Positions 43,141-54,780 are shown, numbered from the stretch's first letter. The stretch: DNA of 64,000 nucleotides from Ascarosepion bandense (GCA_037127315.1 JBBBDQ010001275.1:124001-188000), one strand, 5' to 3'. Notes: a model not told the origin generated them from the sequence alone. Translations and numbers: made by a program.

Positions 43141-44319
43141 ATTTGAAATGTTGTCCTTGCCCCAAAGATTTGACAAGCTCACATGACAAAATGCAATTTT
43201 TTCTTCATTCATCAATCAACTTGGGGAATACAAAATAGAAATAAATCATTTTTTATGTTCGTTTTTAAAATGATAAACTCAAAGCTAGCAAAGGCATTCT
43301 ATAACTGAACACAGTAAATGTTTAACAGTGTTTTGTCAACAAAATGACGGATTCCTCAAAAATCAATTATAGATTGAAAAAAATCTATGTTTAGCAACAG
43401 AATTTCCCTCAAAAGCTGGAATATGCCTCTGTGTACTTGACAAATTTTACTTTTTCAGCCCAAACTATGAAAGAAAAGGTACAAAGAGAGGAAGTGAAAG
43501 GTTCTTCAGAAAGCAAAGCAAACTCTCGACAAGGCTAGCAAATAACATATTATGTAAAAACAGATACAGGAATAAAATCTATTGTCAGCACCAAACTACT
43601 GAAACCGTCCATGCTAGAAACATGAACCATTTGATGCCTGATTTCGATCTGAATTTCTAGAATGAAGAGTTATCATGATTAGCATTATTTACACTTAGAC
43701 TATTGCCCTCATCATTTTTTTATTATAACAACAAAGATAAAGATAATAGTCCACATTGTAATTATATAAATAAATAGGATGTGCAAGCAGCACAACAGTT
43801 GTCAGCATAGAAAATGGAATAGTTGAAAAGGGTTCAAATCCCAACAAAGTTTGCTGTATTTCTTTTGGCACAAATGTTCTTGGGAAAGTCATGAATTCAT
43901 TCTTTCTCTCCCTAGGTATGGGTTAAATAGCAATTCAAAAAATACTTTCTAGCATTCAGTTGCAAACAGACTAATAAAAGGATGACTTTGAAATCAAAAC
44001 TATGGTTAAGTCAATGGAAAACCACTCTCCTATATTTCCTAGGATATTGTGGCTATTCACAGACATTAAAAAAACGGAAGATATAGAGTCACGATCTCCT
44101 ATATCCTAAATGGACACAGGGTTTAATAGAAGAAAATGCAGAAAATGGGAAACCACTCTCCTACCTATTCCAGTATTTCATGACTATTTGCACATAATAA
44201 AGAAAAAAGTATCCTAAGAGCCATGGTCACCTTCACTCTGAAAGAAACGACATAGCATTTTAAAATATAAAATTATGCATTTATTTAGAACATGTGAAAA
44301 CTACTACAAAACTTTTCCA
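43141..44319. other. Mostly unassigned; SINE relict at about 43790-43935
   Basis: GGGTTCAAATCCCAAC is box B-like and TATGGGTTAAATAGCAA is SINE body. A repeat TGGGAAACCACTCTCCTA / TGGAAAACCACTCTCCTA occurs at 44018 and 44138. The TTATTTACACTTAGACTATTG at 43687 is Penelope-tail-like in reverse. Confidence 0.45.
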
Positions 44320-44420
44320 TTTTGTTTTGACATTGAAAAAACAATGTCTCATCAGAGAGTTAATAATTTATTACCATCTTTATTCACTACCTGATGAGAC
44401 ATTGTTCTTTCAATGAAAGA
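44320..44420. repeat. Inverted pair with two hammerhead-like motifs
   Basis: ACATTGAAAAAACAATGTCT, CATCAGAG on the left and CTGATGAGACATTGTTCTTT, CAATGAAAG on the right (44391-44418) are inverted copies about 40 bases apart. The right one fits CTGATGA, stem, GAAA. Confidence 0.6.
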
Positions 44421-46165
44421 ATTGTGGGAAAATCTTCAAGAACTCTCTTCTAACATGTCTTGAGCCAGCATGGAAATTAACATGTGAATAATATCTTATG
44501 TTGATGCACAGTCTGCAACAAGGCAGAGTAAGTGACTGATAATAAAATGTAGTATTAGAGACATGATCAGTAAAACTGATTAAAATTGTGAGTTTGGAGT
44601 CAAATGTAGATCAAATATGGTTAGAAAGGTAAGATAAAAAATAAGTAACGTGTATACATTTTTATAAATGCGTGTAATCAGTGTACAGGTAATTTATTTG
44701 GAAAAATACAAGAAATATTCAAGGTTATTTTTACTCTGAATTTTTGCTGAGTGTAAAAGATAAATGTTACTGTTATGGTCTGAAAAAAGAAAAGGAGATG
44801 AAATTTTCATTGACACACATGTTAATGACCTGCTTGTGTGAACTGTTTGTCCAGTTAAGAGAATGTCGTATGCGTGTGTGTAAAAAAGAAAAGTAGATTT
44901 GATTCTCATCGGTTTAGAAAAGAGCGAATTATTGATGATTATAATTATTTTTGACACAAAAATTGATTTTTGTTTATTTTATTATGAACCTGGTACCATG
45001 ACAATATCATGTCATGGTACTATGTCATGGTATCAATTTTTATTTATGTATTTCTGTGTGGGCAAAACAAATGTAATTAAATATGAAGTTCATATATGCT
45101 GTCATATAGAAATAGACATAGTTGTGTCTGTGAACCATGTCATCTTCATATATTGTTTGGTAATTCCGACAATTTAAAGACTGTAATAGTGGCAGCATAC
45201 ATCTTGAATTATCCTTCTTTTTCATTCTTTTTCATTATTACACTATGTATTTAAACTTGGCTCCAAGATAAGTTCTATTCCTCTTTTGAGCACAACATGC
45301 TTATTTTGGTTGGAAATTTGGAACTGAGGAATTTTCATGATGATATACTTTGCTATTTGGACTGGTGATGCTTATCATCATTGCTATGCTCGCAATGTTA
45401 CAGGCTGTTGACCACACTGGCCTTCTTCAGGTGTCTATCTTCACACTTCATCACCTTCATGTAATTGTGAACTGACTCCTTATGCAATCCACAGAGACAG
45501 GTTTTGACGATTTCATTTTCTATATTTAGGGGCTGTTCCATATCAGTTAGGATCCAATAATCTTATTCACTATGAATTGAGGTCAGTCAAGTCTGGCAGT
45601 GGGGAAAATTCATTTTGGATTAGTGTGAGAAATGGACAAGTGAGACAATGGTGAATAAGTCTGATGAATAGTAACTAAAATAATAAATAATATATATTCT
45701 AAGTATTGATAAACAAACTATGGAATAGCATGATCAGTTTGAAATGCTCAGAAAATTAGTAAGTACAAAAACAACTTAATAAGACTGGAGGGTTCAATGG
45801 CTGAAATGTTGTCGGCATAACAAGCAAGGTGACCATGCTGGTCCAAATGGTAAGGTATGTAATAATCCATGCATCTAAATAACAATAACAATTTCAGAAA
45901 CAGACAAAGTGTTCACTAATGATAGATAATCTGAAACTCTTCATAAGTTTCAATATTTATAAATATCTGAGAACTTCTGAGACTTCAAATATAAAGAAAA
46001 CTGGGCAAAAACTCCAAACTTATTTTCACGTTTTGTCTAGTAATTTCCTTCTGAAAAAATTAAAAATAAGAAAAGGGTTTATTTTAAGGGAGATTTTGAA
46101 TTTTGGTCATTTGTTTCTTAAGTGAAAGGTTGCAAGAGAAGAAGGATAGTGGTTGTGAGAGAAGA
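44421..46165. other. Mostly unassigned; small hairpin at 44993-45020
   Basis: GTACCATGAC at 44993-45002 is inverted at 45011-45020, with a further TATGTCATGGTATC copy after it. A reverse Penelope-like motif (TGGCCTTCTTCAG) lies at 45418-45430. No gene recognised. Confidence 0.45.
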
Positions 46166-46169
46166 AGGA

Positions 46170-46695
46170 GATTTAAAAGTATGAAATGAAGGAATGAATG
46201 AATGAAGGAAGGAAGGAAGGAAGGAAGGAAGGAATGAAGGAAAGAAGGATGAAATACAGAAAGGAACGAACGAATGAAGTAAGAAAGAAATGAATGAATG
46301 AAGGAAGGAACGAATGAAGGAACGAACGAATGAAGGAAAGAAGGATGAAATGCAAGAAGGAATGAAAGAATGAAGTAAGAAAGAAATGAATGAATGAAGG
46401 AAGGAACGAATGAGCAAATGAAGGAAGGAACGAATGAAGGAAAGAACGAATGAAGGAAAGAAGGATGAAATACAGGAAGGAATGAAAAAATAAAGAAAGA
46501 AAGAAATGAATAAAGGAAAGAAGGAAGGAAGGAAGAAAGAAATGAAAGATGGATAGAAATAAAAAAGGAAGGATGAAATGGAGGAAGGAAAAAAGAATCG
46601 AACTAAAGAAGAAAGGCAGAAAGGAATGAATGAATGAACAAAGGTAGGAAGGAAATAAAGAATGAAAGAAGGAAATAAATGAGAGATCCTGGAAG
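46170..46695. repeat. Degenerate GGAA/GAAT microsatellite region
   Basis: About 500 bases of GAAGGAAGGAATGAATGAA-type simple sequence, including longer repeated blocks GAAAGAAGGATGAAAT. It accounts for the Ser/Phe-rich reverse open frames. Confidence 0.95.
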
Positions 46696-47942
46696 AGTTT
46701 TTTTTTTTTTTTTAACTACAATCAATTAGCTTTCCCTCAGTCAAGCAGGATGCGGATTTAGGTCTGATAAGGAAGTTATTGTCAAATATTTCTGATCTAC
46801 ACTTCTTGCTGCAGGAGAACAATCACGTCAAATGTTGCAAAGAAAGAAAGATAAGTAAAATTAAAATTACTAATCAAAAGAAAAGAAATTAACAATCTAT
46901 TTCAATGATTCCTTTAAAAATGAATATCAAATTCATATCTTCAAAAGTCAACGCTCTTTAAATGAATTGTGTGTTTTAGCCTGTTAGTTCTAGAAGACAA
47001 TTTTAATTGGTGACACAAACAATTTGAAAATAATGGCCTAGTGTCTATGACTCTTTAACCAACATAATTCTATTGTTTTGAGACTCCGTCTTAACAGACC
47101 TAAGAAGTGATTCTCATTTTAGAATGACAGTGATTAAATGGAGAAGCAAATGAGAAACCGTATTTGGAAATCTCTTGGCGTTAATAAAGAGGAAAGTAAT
47201 TTGAGGGTTCAGTCTTGCAGGTGATTCCGTTATTGTATTCTAAGAGCAGTAGATTACATAGCATTTGTGTAGAACGACAAAAAGAAAATTGTGAAGAAAC
47301 CAGAACAGAGCCTAATGATGAATTTCAGACGTCAGTAAAATGAAAAATGAGAATGTGCTGTATTTGTGGTAAATCTAGTTTTTGTTCTAGCTGTACGGTC
47401 ACTCAGGTATAAATTTCATTTTGACAGGTAAATTTTCAACTTTGATTGTGTGAAGTACAAGTACAAATATTTGCTTCCTTTCTAGTTGTCGATTTATGAA
47501 TCAACCGGATTTCCTTTTTCGTGATGTCTTTATTTTTCTTTGTGATTTTCATAAAAATGATTTGATACGCAAATCCTTGCTCTTCTCAAATTCTTTTTCA
47601 TCAGACATTTGCTTTTTTTTTCCAATCATTTTCCGAGTTATTTTCCTCAGGCTTATCTCCCTTGAATCTGAAAACTTGAGGAAAATGATCCAATTGCTTT
47701 TCATGGGGATGTTGTTCTAACACAGCAAAAAAAGCATCATCTAAAACAATTAGGGAAAATCTGTTAAAATGCTCTGACTTAACGAATAAAAACATTTTCC
47801 ATGTCAACAGAAAAAGAAGAAAAATATTTTTTGCATAAATAATGAAATATTAATAGCATTTTTTTTTGTAAAAAAATAAAATTTTCATTACATATTTTGA
47901 TAGAGAAAATCTTTTTATTTAAAAATAAATCTAACATTATTT
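46696..47942. other. Unassigned sequence
   Basis: Poly-T at 46699-46712, otherwise no gene or repeat recognised. It is among the longest stretches free of identifiable repeats. Confidence 0.5.
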
Positions 47943-47952
47943 CACAGGTATC

Positions 47953-48259
47953 ACTCAGTTAGTCAGTTAAGTGCCATATGTGATACACACTTGGGTGATC
48001 ATGTCTTAAAAGAGACATGACTGACTGGACAGAAGATTTTTAACCCAAGTAGATTGCTATTAGTTTCTGCAGTAGACCGGTTCCCAACCAAAACTACAGA
48101 ACCAAATTTGTTTTGACAATTTAAGCAATAGATAGAGGGAGAAGAGATGGACTCATACCTTTCCCAAGGGTGATTGTGTACAAACGAATGCGACTAATTC
48201 AACTGAAATTTGAACTCGGCTCTCCGATTTCTCATTCCGAGCCAATATCCCATCCACAA
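47953..48259 (-). mobile_element. tRNA-derived SINE with 10-bp target duplication
   Basis: CACAGGTATC at 47943-47952 is repeated exactly at 48260-48269, fixing a 307-bp element. In reverse the head is followed by body and tail; the hairpin CATGTCTTAAAAGAGACATG is near-perfect. Confidence 0.9.
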
Positions 48260-48269
48260 CACAGGTATC

Positions 48270-48860
48270 CTTATTTGATATGAAAATCATTTTCACTTTC
48301 CTTCTTCCATTAAGAAATTTTCCGTAGCTTACTTCAAAAAGCGTTTCACACTAGCTTCTTGCTAATTACAGATTAGTAGATATACACATGTAGATATACA
48401 CATGTAGATATACACATGTAGCAAACTGAGAATTTCAAATAGAGTTGGAGTCTGACTAATTAAAGAGTGGTTTCCCTTTATCAGTGAAAAACCTGACTGT
48501 ATAAAAGTAAATTTAAGTTTGTTGGCTAGTTGATTTTGTTTCGTGAAAGCAAACAAATATTTATAAAATTAAACGTGCCCTGCACTAATTTGAACCCCAA
48601 AATTAAAGATTAGCTGACAAATGCAACAAAGTTGCCTGATTACATGACCATAGTTTCAACTTTTATAACCAATACAAATTGCCTGATAAGGCTAAAAAGA
48701 TTGAAATCATGGTAATGTAATTGGCTGACCTTCCCGACTTAAATCTCTAAAATCTCGACATGTTAAAGCTTCATTTTCCTTCAAACATGTATTGAGCACT
48801 TTCCAACAGAATTACTTAGTGATCTGATTTAAATCTAATTTAAACCTGACATATAACTGC
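48270..48860. other. Unassigned; small tandem at 48376-48420
   Basis: AGATATACACATGT is repeated three times in direct 15-base steps. Nothing else recognised. Confidence 0.55.
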
Positions 48861-48865
48861 TTGTT

Positions 48866-49612
48866 ATATATATATATATATACACGTGTGTGCGTATATA
48901 TAAATATATATATATTGCTTTCAACAATATTGATGTCACTGTGCTAACCTGAGGAACCATTCGGCCAACACTTTTCAAAGGTATTCATTGGCATTATTAT
49001 GAATAATAGAGCAGGACAAGGAAAAACAACAAAAGTTTGACTTACAGAACGGGGGAAAGAAGGAGCTCGTCTAAAAGTAAATTTTAATCAAATAATTAAA
49101 ATGTAAGGGGGGTATAAATACACAGCTCCATAAGAGCGATAAAATAGAAAAATATGACACTCACAGATCCTCCAATAGTTGTAAGGAGCAAATAAATCGC
49201 TCTTTCTGCCTGCACAGGCTCGGCTGATGAATCTTAAGGCAAACAGTTTCTAAAACTTGTAAATGATAAGCTTAACGAGCTCTGTGCAGGACAGAAACAG
49301 GAATTACAACTACTGGAGGGTCTGTGAGTGTTGTATTTTTCTATTTTATCACTCTTATGTAGCTATGTATTTACACTTCCACTACATTTTAATTATTTGA
49401 TTAAAATTTACTTTTAAACGAGCTCCTTCTTTCCCCTGTTTTGTAAGTAAAACCTTTGCTGTTTTTCATTGGCCTGCTTTATTATTCATAATAACGCCAA
49501 AAAAGTGTTGGCTGAAAGGTTCCTCAGGTTAGCACAATGCCATCAATATTGTTTAAAGCAATTTGTTGTTTCTGTGGGTACAAATCTTTGTTTTTATATA
49601 TATATATAGTCA
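48866..49612. repeat. Large inverted-repeat element between (TA)n tracts
   Basis: The arms at about 48915-49215 and 49284-49570 are inverted copies: TTTCAACAATATTGATG, CTAACCTGAGGAACC, CGGCCAACACTTTTC, AAAGAAGGAGCTCGT, ACTCACAGATCCTCC. The loop is about 70 bases. The TTTTAAACGAGCTCCTTCTT in one arm matches 22513-22532, so both are one family. (TA)n borders both sides (48866-48912, 49596-49608). Confidence 0.88.
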
Positions 49613-50010
49613 TCCGCAGACAGATCCGTTTTGTTGTATCACAGCTCATCAATATGGTTAGACTCTGATTGCTTTTTAACCCAGGATTGAAACCCAACCG
49701 AATTGGTGTCAGTTGGTGATTCTACCTCTGGGCAATGGATGCTCGGTAGAAGAAGGCAGACTTTTTAGTGTGTATATTGTCATTATACATGCCCAATAGC
49801 CAGAGTGCTCTAATTAATTACTGAATGAGCGATGCGTACATGCCAGAGTAGCTACTGTTTTTCAAAGTCTACCATTCTTCCAGAGTGCTCAATCAGGGTG
49901 TGAGAGCATAAATTAATTTTTTATTTGTTTAACATGATTACTTTTTGATGGATAATCATATTTAAGTGGAAATAGCAGACTTTGAGAAATCATTTGGAAA
50001 ATATCTATCT
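49613..50010. other. Unassigned sequence
   Basis: CAGAGTGCTCTAATTAATTA (49802) and a partial CAGAGTGCTCAATCAGG (49881) repeat each other. No gene. Confidence 0.4.
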
Positions 50011-50100
50011 TCCGGCAGGAATCGAACCTGCATACTCCAACACCAGAAAGATGCCATCTTTAGGCCAAACATATCTTTACCAATTAACCCACAGAAGATA
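50011..50100 (-). repeat. tRNA-like segment
   Basis: The reverse strand has an acceptor-like stem (ATCTTCTG with CGGAAGAT), a box A-like TTAATTGGTAAAG and a perfect T-arm GCAGG-TTCGATT-CCTGC. At about 90 bases it is longer than a normal tRNA, with an extra AAAGAT/ATCTTT hairpin. The flanks ACTTTTTGATGG.. and its inverse near 50270 (ATCCATTAAAAAATAA) suggest it sits in an inverted-repeat element. Confidence 0.5.
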
Positions 50101-50370
50101 TCATGAAAGACAAGTTTAATTTCAGCTTCATATGGGTATTCTCCTGATTTTCATTGGATGATTAATATCTGCTCAGATTGTATCTGAATGTAAACAAACT
50201 CAATCGAAGACAACATTATGGAATTTTTACAGAAATTTTTGAAACTGGCATTAGCTGACATTTCCACTCAAATACAAGTATCCATTAAAAAATAATAATG
50301 CTAAACAAATAAAAAATTCAAATATGTTGGCTAATGACAGTGTTGTAGATTTCCATTAATTTCCATAATA

Positions 50371-50860
50371 TATATATAATAAAAAGTGTGAGATGCCGTG
50401 AACATTTTGTTTAAGGTGTATATTTATTGTTGTTGTTATTATACATGTTATGATACATTAAGTGTCCAGAATAGTATTTGTGACGCTACACATTCATCTA
50501 TTTATTTATCTGTGTATCCCTTTATACACGTGCTGATGTGAGAAAACACAGACAATTCAACACGCCAAAATCTGATTTATTTTATCTTATTTTATTTTAT
50601 TTTACTGATTTATTTAATTTTTTTATTTTTCTACTTACTTATTCATAAATAACAACTTGGCCCTCAGAAACAAAAGAAACTCCATATGTAAAGCTACAAA
50701 TTTATTCGCCTGAAGAGAGTCAACTTTATACTCGAAACACATGTAGCATCACAAATTCCATTATGGACACTTAATGTATCATAACATTTATAATAACAAC
50801 AACAATAAATATACACATTAAACAAAATGTTCACAGCCTTTCACACTTTTTATTCAATAC
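50371..50860. repeat. Inverted-repeat element with hammerhead-like core
   Basis: The arms at about 50385-50500 and 50735-50850 are inverted: AAAAAGTGTGAGATGCCGTG / CACAGCCTTTCACACTTTTT, TATGATACATTAAGTGTCC / GGACACTTAATGTATCATAA. Between them lies the motif at 50710-50737. (TA)n lies on the left (50371) and again at 50901. Confidence 0.85.
50710..50737 (+). other. Best hammerhead-like core in the window
   Basis: CTGAAGA, GAGT, nine-base loop, ACTC, GAAAC. Here the GAGT/ACTC stem follows the core with no extra base, so the C-U-G-A-N-G-A, stem II, G-A-A-A pattern is met exactly. The opposing strand of the cleavage site was not located. Confidence 0.45.
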
Positions 50861-50900
50861 CAATTTATCTCTTTGGAACAACCCTATTTCTTTTTCTTAG

Positions 50901-51572
50901 ATATATATATATATATTACAAAAATTAATGAAGATTAACGAAACTGGTTATAAACAACGGACAATTTGAAATGATTTGTTTGGAAAATATTTTTAATCGA
51001 TACTTGTATTTAAGTAGATATTCAGTTTATAATTGAAACAGTATTATATATTTATTTCTACTGGCCTGATTATTTATGTAAATTTTTGTTAAGAAACTGT
51101 GTGTCATTTGGTAGGATTCGAACCTGTGACCCCTATCCACATAGGGGAAGCCATTATGTGATCTTGCGCGTCTTAGACCTCTCGACCATGTTTAGACTGA
51201 GCATCATTCAAAAGGTCTAAGATGCACCAGAATGACACACATTTTTGTAAGAAAAATTTATCATAAATAATCAGGCCAGTACAAATAAATATATAATACT
51301 GTTTGATTATAAACTGAATATCTACTTAAATACGAGTATCGATCAAAAATAATGTTCAAACAAATCATTTCAAATTGTCAGTTGTTTATAACCAAGTTTC
51401 GTTATCTTCGTTAATTTCCTTAACATGATGATTATCGTAAATAATCAGACCGGTAGAAATAAATATATAATACTGTTTGATTAAAAACAGAATATCTACT
51501 TAAATACGAGTATCAATCAAAAATAATATTCAAACAAATCATTTCACACATATATATATATATATATATTTC
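50901..51572. repeat. Inverted-repeat element with tRNA-like loop
   Basis: The left arm, 50930-51110, is inverted at 51240-51415 and partly again at 51430-51545: GATTTGTTTGGAA, ATACTTGTATTTAAGTAGAT, TATATATTTATTTCTACTGG, CTGATTATTTATG. The centre is tRNA-like. (TA)n lies at both outer ends. Confidence 0.85.
51112..51190 (-). repeat. tRNA-Leu-like segment
   Basis: The reverse strand has TGGTCGAGAGGTCTAAGACG, close to the D-arm of leucine tRNAs, a strong variable arm CCCCTAT-GTGG-ATAGGGG and box B GGTTCGAATCC. The acceptor stem does not close, so a pseudo-tRNA or SINE head is more likely than a gene. Confidence 0.55.
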
Positions 51573-51889
51573 TAATTTAGAACATTTTTTCCTTTCTTTT
51601 CTCTTCTTTCCTTTTCTTTACTTTTCTTTATTTTTCTCACCTCCCTCCCCATTCCCTTTCTTTTGTTTAACCCTATTCTCAATTTAACGATTTTCTATTT
51701 CTTTGCCCCTTTTTCTTTGTAAAGCTAGACAAGCCAAATTTTCCATTTCTTCACTTACAACTCTATCGAATAGTTAAAACCAAAAATTAAACTGATTTAT
51801 TTCCAAAATTTTTTTTGTGACGTAAATTTCTCAAATCTTAACCGTCATTTTTTATTTATTTTTTATTTCTCTTTTTTATTTTTATTCTC
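51573..51889. other. Unassigned, T-rich
   Basis: Pyrimidine-rich (TTTCTTTTCTCTTC-type) followed by T/A runs; no gene recognised. Confidence 0.5.
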
Positions 51890-52345
51890 ATTTTGAACTG
51901 CTCGGATGAGCTTAAGTCACTGATGCCTCCTCAACAGGTGTTTACTCGTGCAACCAGACTGGCAACTGGGTCCCACCCATTCACAGTCAGGTTAGCCAAA
52001 TGCAGACGACAATTCTACTCCTGCAGCTTCCTCTCTCGCACTTCCTGCCTGTGGAACTCACTCCTGTATTCTTGCTTTCCTGACGGCTACAACCTCCAGA
52101 AATTTAAATGCAAAGTCAATACTCATCTCCTAACCACTGGACTCTAGCTCTCTCCCCTCCCCTGTATAACCTTCCCTTTCTCTCCACCTATGTATCTGTC
52201 ATTGCACCTGCTTTCTCAGCTTTCTATTGTTCCATTCTAACTAGCTTGTACTCCTCACTCTTTTCTAATTAATCTTTTTACATTTATGTAACCCCCTGCA
52301 CATCAGTGGCGTTTCCGCCTTGCTCGGGGTGAAATGATTAAAAAA
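51890..52345 (+). pseudogene. LINE-1 3' part
   Basis: The frame SDELKSLMPPQQVFTRATRL, ATGSHPFTVRLAKCRRQFYS, LWNSLLYSCFPDGYNLQKFK is almost the copy at 34.85 kb. The 3' end ATCAGTGGCGTTTCCGCCTT, GCTCGGGGTGAAATGATTAA plus an A-run ends it. Its 5' truncation point follows a T-rich run. Confidence 0.87.
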
Positions 52346-52600
52346 ATAAAATAATGCACTGTTGCTGAGGAGATGTGAAATCTCTTAGGGATTTCATGTT
52401 GAAATGTCCATTCAACAATTTTGATGACTGAAAATTTATTTTATATATAAGGCTTGAAAAAGAGTAAAGAATCGGAAACACCTTTTTAAATAGAAAACAA
52501 GGGATGAGCGTCTACTCTTGTTCAAGAAAAGGGTAAAGAGAATAGATCAAGCAATAGAAAAGCGTATCTACTCCTGTTAAAAAATTGACTAAGTTTAAAC
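52346..52600. other. Unassigned sequence
   Basis: GCGTCTACTCTTGTTCAAGA at 52508 and GCGTATCTACTCCTGTTAAA at 52562 are a short imperfect direct repeat. Nothing else seen. Confidence 0.4.
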
Positions 52601-52604
52601 GAAG

Positions 52605-53712
52605 TTAATGTTGAAATTGGTATGGCCAAGGATGCATTCCAGAAGCTGAGTAGAGTATAGTAGGGAGAGGAAAATTTTGATAGAAACAAAGAAGAGAGTA
52701 CTGGATTGTTATGTGATGCCTGTTTGTCAATATGGCAGTGAATGCTGAACAATACCATCAAAGATGAAGGAAAGGCTTGAAGAAACTGAAATGTGGTTCT
52801 ACAGAAGGATGCTGAGGATATTATGGATGAAACATGTGAATAACAATGAGGTTTTGGAGAAGATGGAAATGAAAATGAAACTAATACTTAACATCAGAAA
52901 AAGACAGCTGAAGTTACTAGGACATGTAGTGAGGAAAAAGGGCTTCAAGTATCTGATACTCACAGGTCAGATAGAGGATAGAAATGAAAAAGAAACTGAT
53001 ACTTAACATCAGGAAAAGACAGCTGAAGTTTCTGGGACATATAATGAGGAAGGAGGGTTTAGAGAATCTGATACTCACAGGTCAGATAGAGGATGGAAAC
53101 GAAAAAGAAACTGATACTTAACATCAGGAAAAGACAGCTGAAGTTTCTGGGACATATAATAAGGAGGAGGGTTTAGAGAATTTGATACTCACAGGTCAGA
53201 TAGAGGATGGAAACGAAAAAGAAACTGATACTTAACATCAGGAAAAGACAGCTGAAGTTTCTGGGACATATAATGAGGAAGGAGGGTTTAGAGAATCTGA
53301 TACTCACAGGTCAGATAGAGGATGGAAACGAAAAAGAAACTGATACTTAACATCAGAAAAAGACAGCTGAAGTTTCTGGGACATATAATAAGGAAGGAGG
53401 GTTTAGAGAATCTGATACTCACAGGTCAGATAGAGGATGGAAACAAAAATCAAACTAATACTTAACACCAGGAAGAGACAGATGATGCTCCTAGGACATC
53501 AAATGGAGAATCTGATATTCACAGGTTAGATAAAGGGAAAGAAAGACAGGGGAAAGCAATGGACAACATACTTGATGTACTTGAGCTAACAGATGATAGA
53601 GCAGGGTTTAAGTGGGGTAACAGCAGCAATCATGCCAGGAGTCACAAGGGATAGGAAGATGTGGAAGGCCATGATCGCCTACATCCTGAAGAGACATGGC
53701 ACATAGAAGAAT
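52605..53712 (+). pseudogene. LINE-2 3' part with 115-bp array, six units
   Basis: Forward frames carry MKERLEETEMWFYRRMLRIL, WMKHVNNNEVLEKMEMKMKL and LKLLGHVVRKKG.. blocks. The segment GAAACTGATACTTAACATCA..GGTCAGATAGAGGATGGAAA then recurs with starts at 52877, 52992, 53107, 53221, 53336 and 53451 (114-115 bp). The 3' end CCATGATCGCCTACATCCTG, AAGAGACATGGCACATAGAA closes the copy. The unit and junction match the array at 36.98-37.3 kb. Confidence 0.88.
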
Positions 53713-53853
53713 GTTGAAATATTCATTAGAAATTCAAAGTATATCTGTTAGAAATTTGTGGAATTCCTCACTATCATAAGGCCATCATCCCTATATAATC
53801 CAATATCTTCAGTATTTATATCCTTATAGACTGTAAGATTGTATAGCAAATTA

Positions 53854-54210
53854 TATATATATATATATTGTTAAATATAAGTGACAATGAATGCCTATTA
53901 TGTTTAATCATGCGCTGTTCTAAACATCGTATTTTGGCTTTAATTTCAGGTGAAAATAAAGACAAAAATTCTCCAACATTTGAATAATTTTTTAAGTTAA
54001 TTTTTATGTTAACATCCTTATAACCTCTCTGAAGATGGTTCATGTGAGCTGAAAGCTTAGAACCAACTTAATAAAAAAATTATCCAAATGTTGGAGAATT
54101 TTTGTCTTTATTTTCACCTAAAATTAAAGCCAAAATATGATGTTTAGAACGACTCATGATTAAACATAATACGCATTCATTTTCTCTTATATTTAACAGT
54201 GTATGTTTAA
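53854..54210 (+). mobile_element. Penelope-like element: inverted arm plus left terminal repeat
   Basis: 54005-54210 is a direct copy of 56235-56435 (CCTCTCTGAAGATGG, GAACCAACTTAATAAAAAA, TTATCCAAATGTTGGAGAAT, AAAGCCAAAATATGATGTTT). 53872-53975 is the same sequence inverted. Terminal repeats in direct orientation, with a partial inverted copy on the left, are typical of Penelope-like elements. The hammerhead-like core is at 54029-54055. Confidence 0.75.
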
Positions 54211-54246
54211 AAAATTATCTGCTACCTTGATACACTAAATTTATAC

Positions 54247-54247
<1 letters not shown>

Positions 54248-54303
<56 letters not shown>
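54248..54303. repeat. (TA)n-(TG)n microsatellite
   Basis: A short TA run continues into about 40 bases of TG repeat. Confidence 0.95.
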
Positions 54304-54519
54304 GTGGTGCATTTGATTTCTCTGAATGAAAAATTGGGGAGCCGAGTTCAAATTCCGGTTCAATGCCCTGCAGTCACTTATATGCTAATACCTTTGGGAA
54401 ACATATTAATCCGTCTCTTCTATCCAGTCATGGGTTAAATAACAGGACAGACTGGATTCTATAGCCTTGACTGGCAACCAGTCTACCAGAGGTAGTGGCA
54501 ACCTGTTACAGGATAATTA
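54301..54519 (+). mobile_element. tRNA-derived SINE, 3' truncated
   Basis: TTGTGGTGCATTTGATTTCT is the head with box A damaged; GAGTTCAAATTCCGG is box B; GTCATGGGTTAAATAACAGG and GGCAACCTGTTACAGGATAA follow. It stops in an A-run at 54518. Confidence 0.78.
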
Positions 54520-54780
54520 AAAAAAAATGCCTACCTAAGCGCTGTAGAGTGCGTTCAGGGCACAGTGAAAACAATAGTATCATTGTTGTCCATCCACTGT
54601 ATCAATGATTGCCTCCGATAAGTCTCACCTATGTCATGCCACCAAACCCAGATAGAATGGGAAGAGAGATTGAAGCTGACGACCATCCACAACTCTCCCT
54701 CACTTAAATCCAATTAAAAGCGCAAGTCATAATTTCTACTAAGAAGTCATTGTCTTCCTTGCCTGCAGGAGATGAACATA

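Noticed and set aside
42668..43238. Overlapping 173-codon (reverse) and 156-codon (forward) frames
   Set aside because: Both arise from the 135-bp tandem array of LINE-1 sequence; the step is a multiple of three, so stops are avoided on both strands together.
46118..46417. Ser/Phe/Leu/Pro-rich reverse frame of 99 codons
   Set aside because: Simple translation of the GGAA/GAAT microsatellite.
50011..50100. A working tRNA gene with an intron
   Set aside because: Acceptor and T stems pair well, but the D stem is poor and I could not place a clear anticodon arm; treated as tRNA-like.
51112..51190. A working tRNA-Leu gene
   Set aside because: D-arm, variable arm and box B look real, but the acceptor stem does not close and the segment lies in the loop of a repeat.
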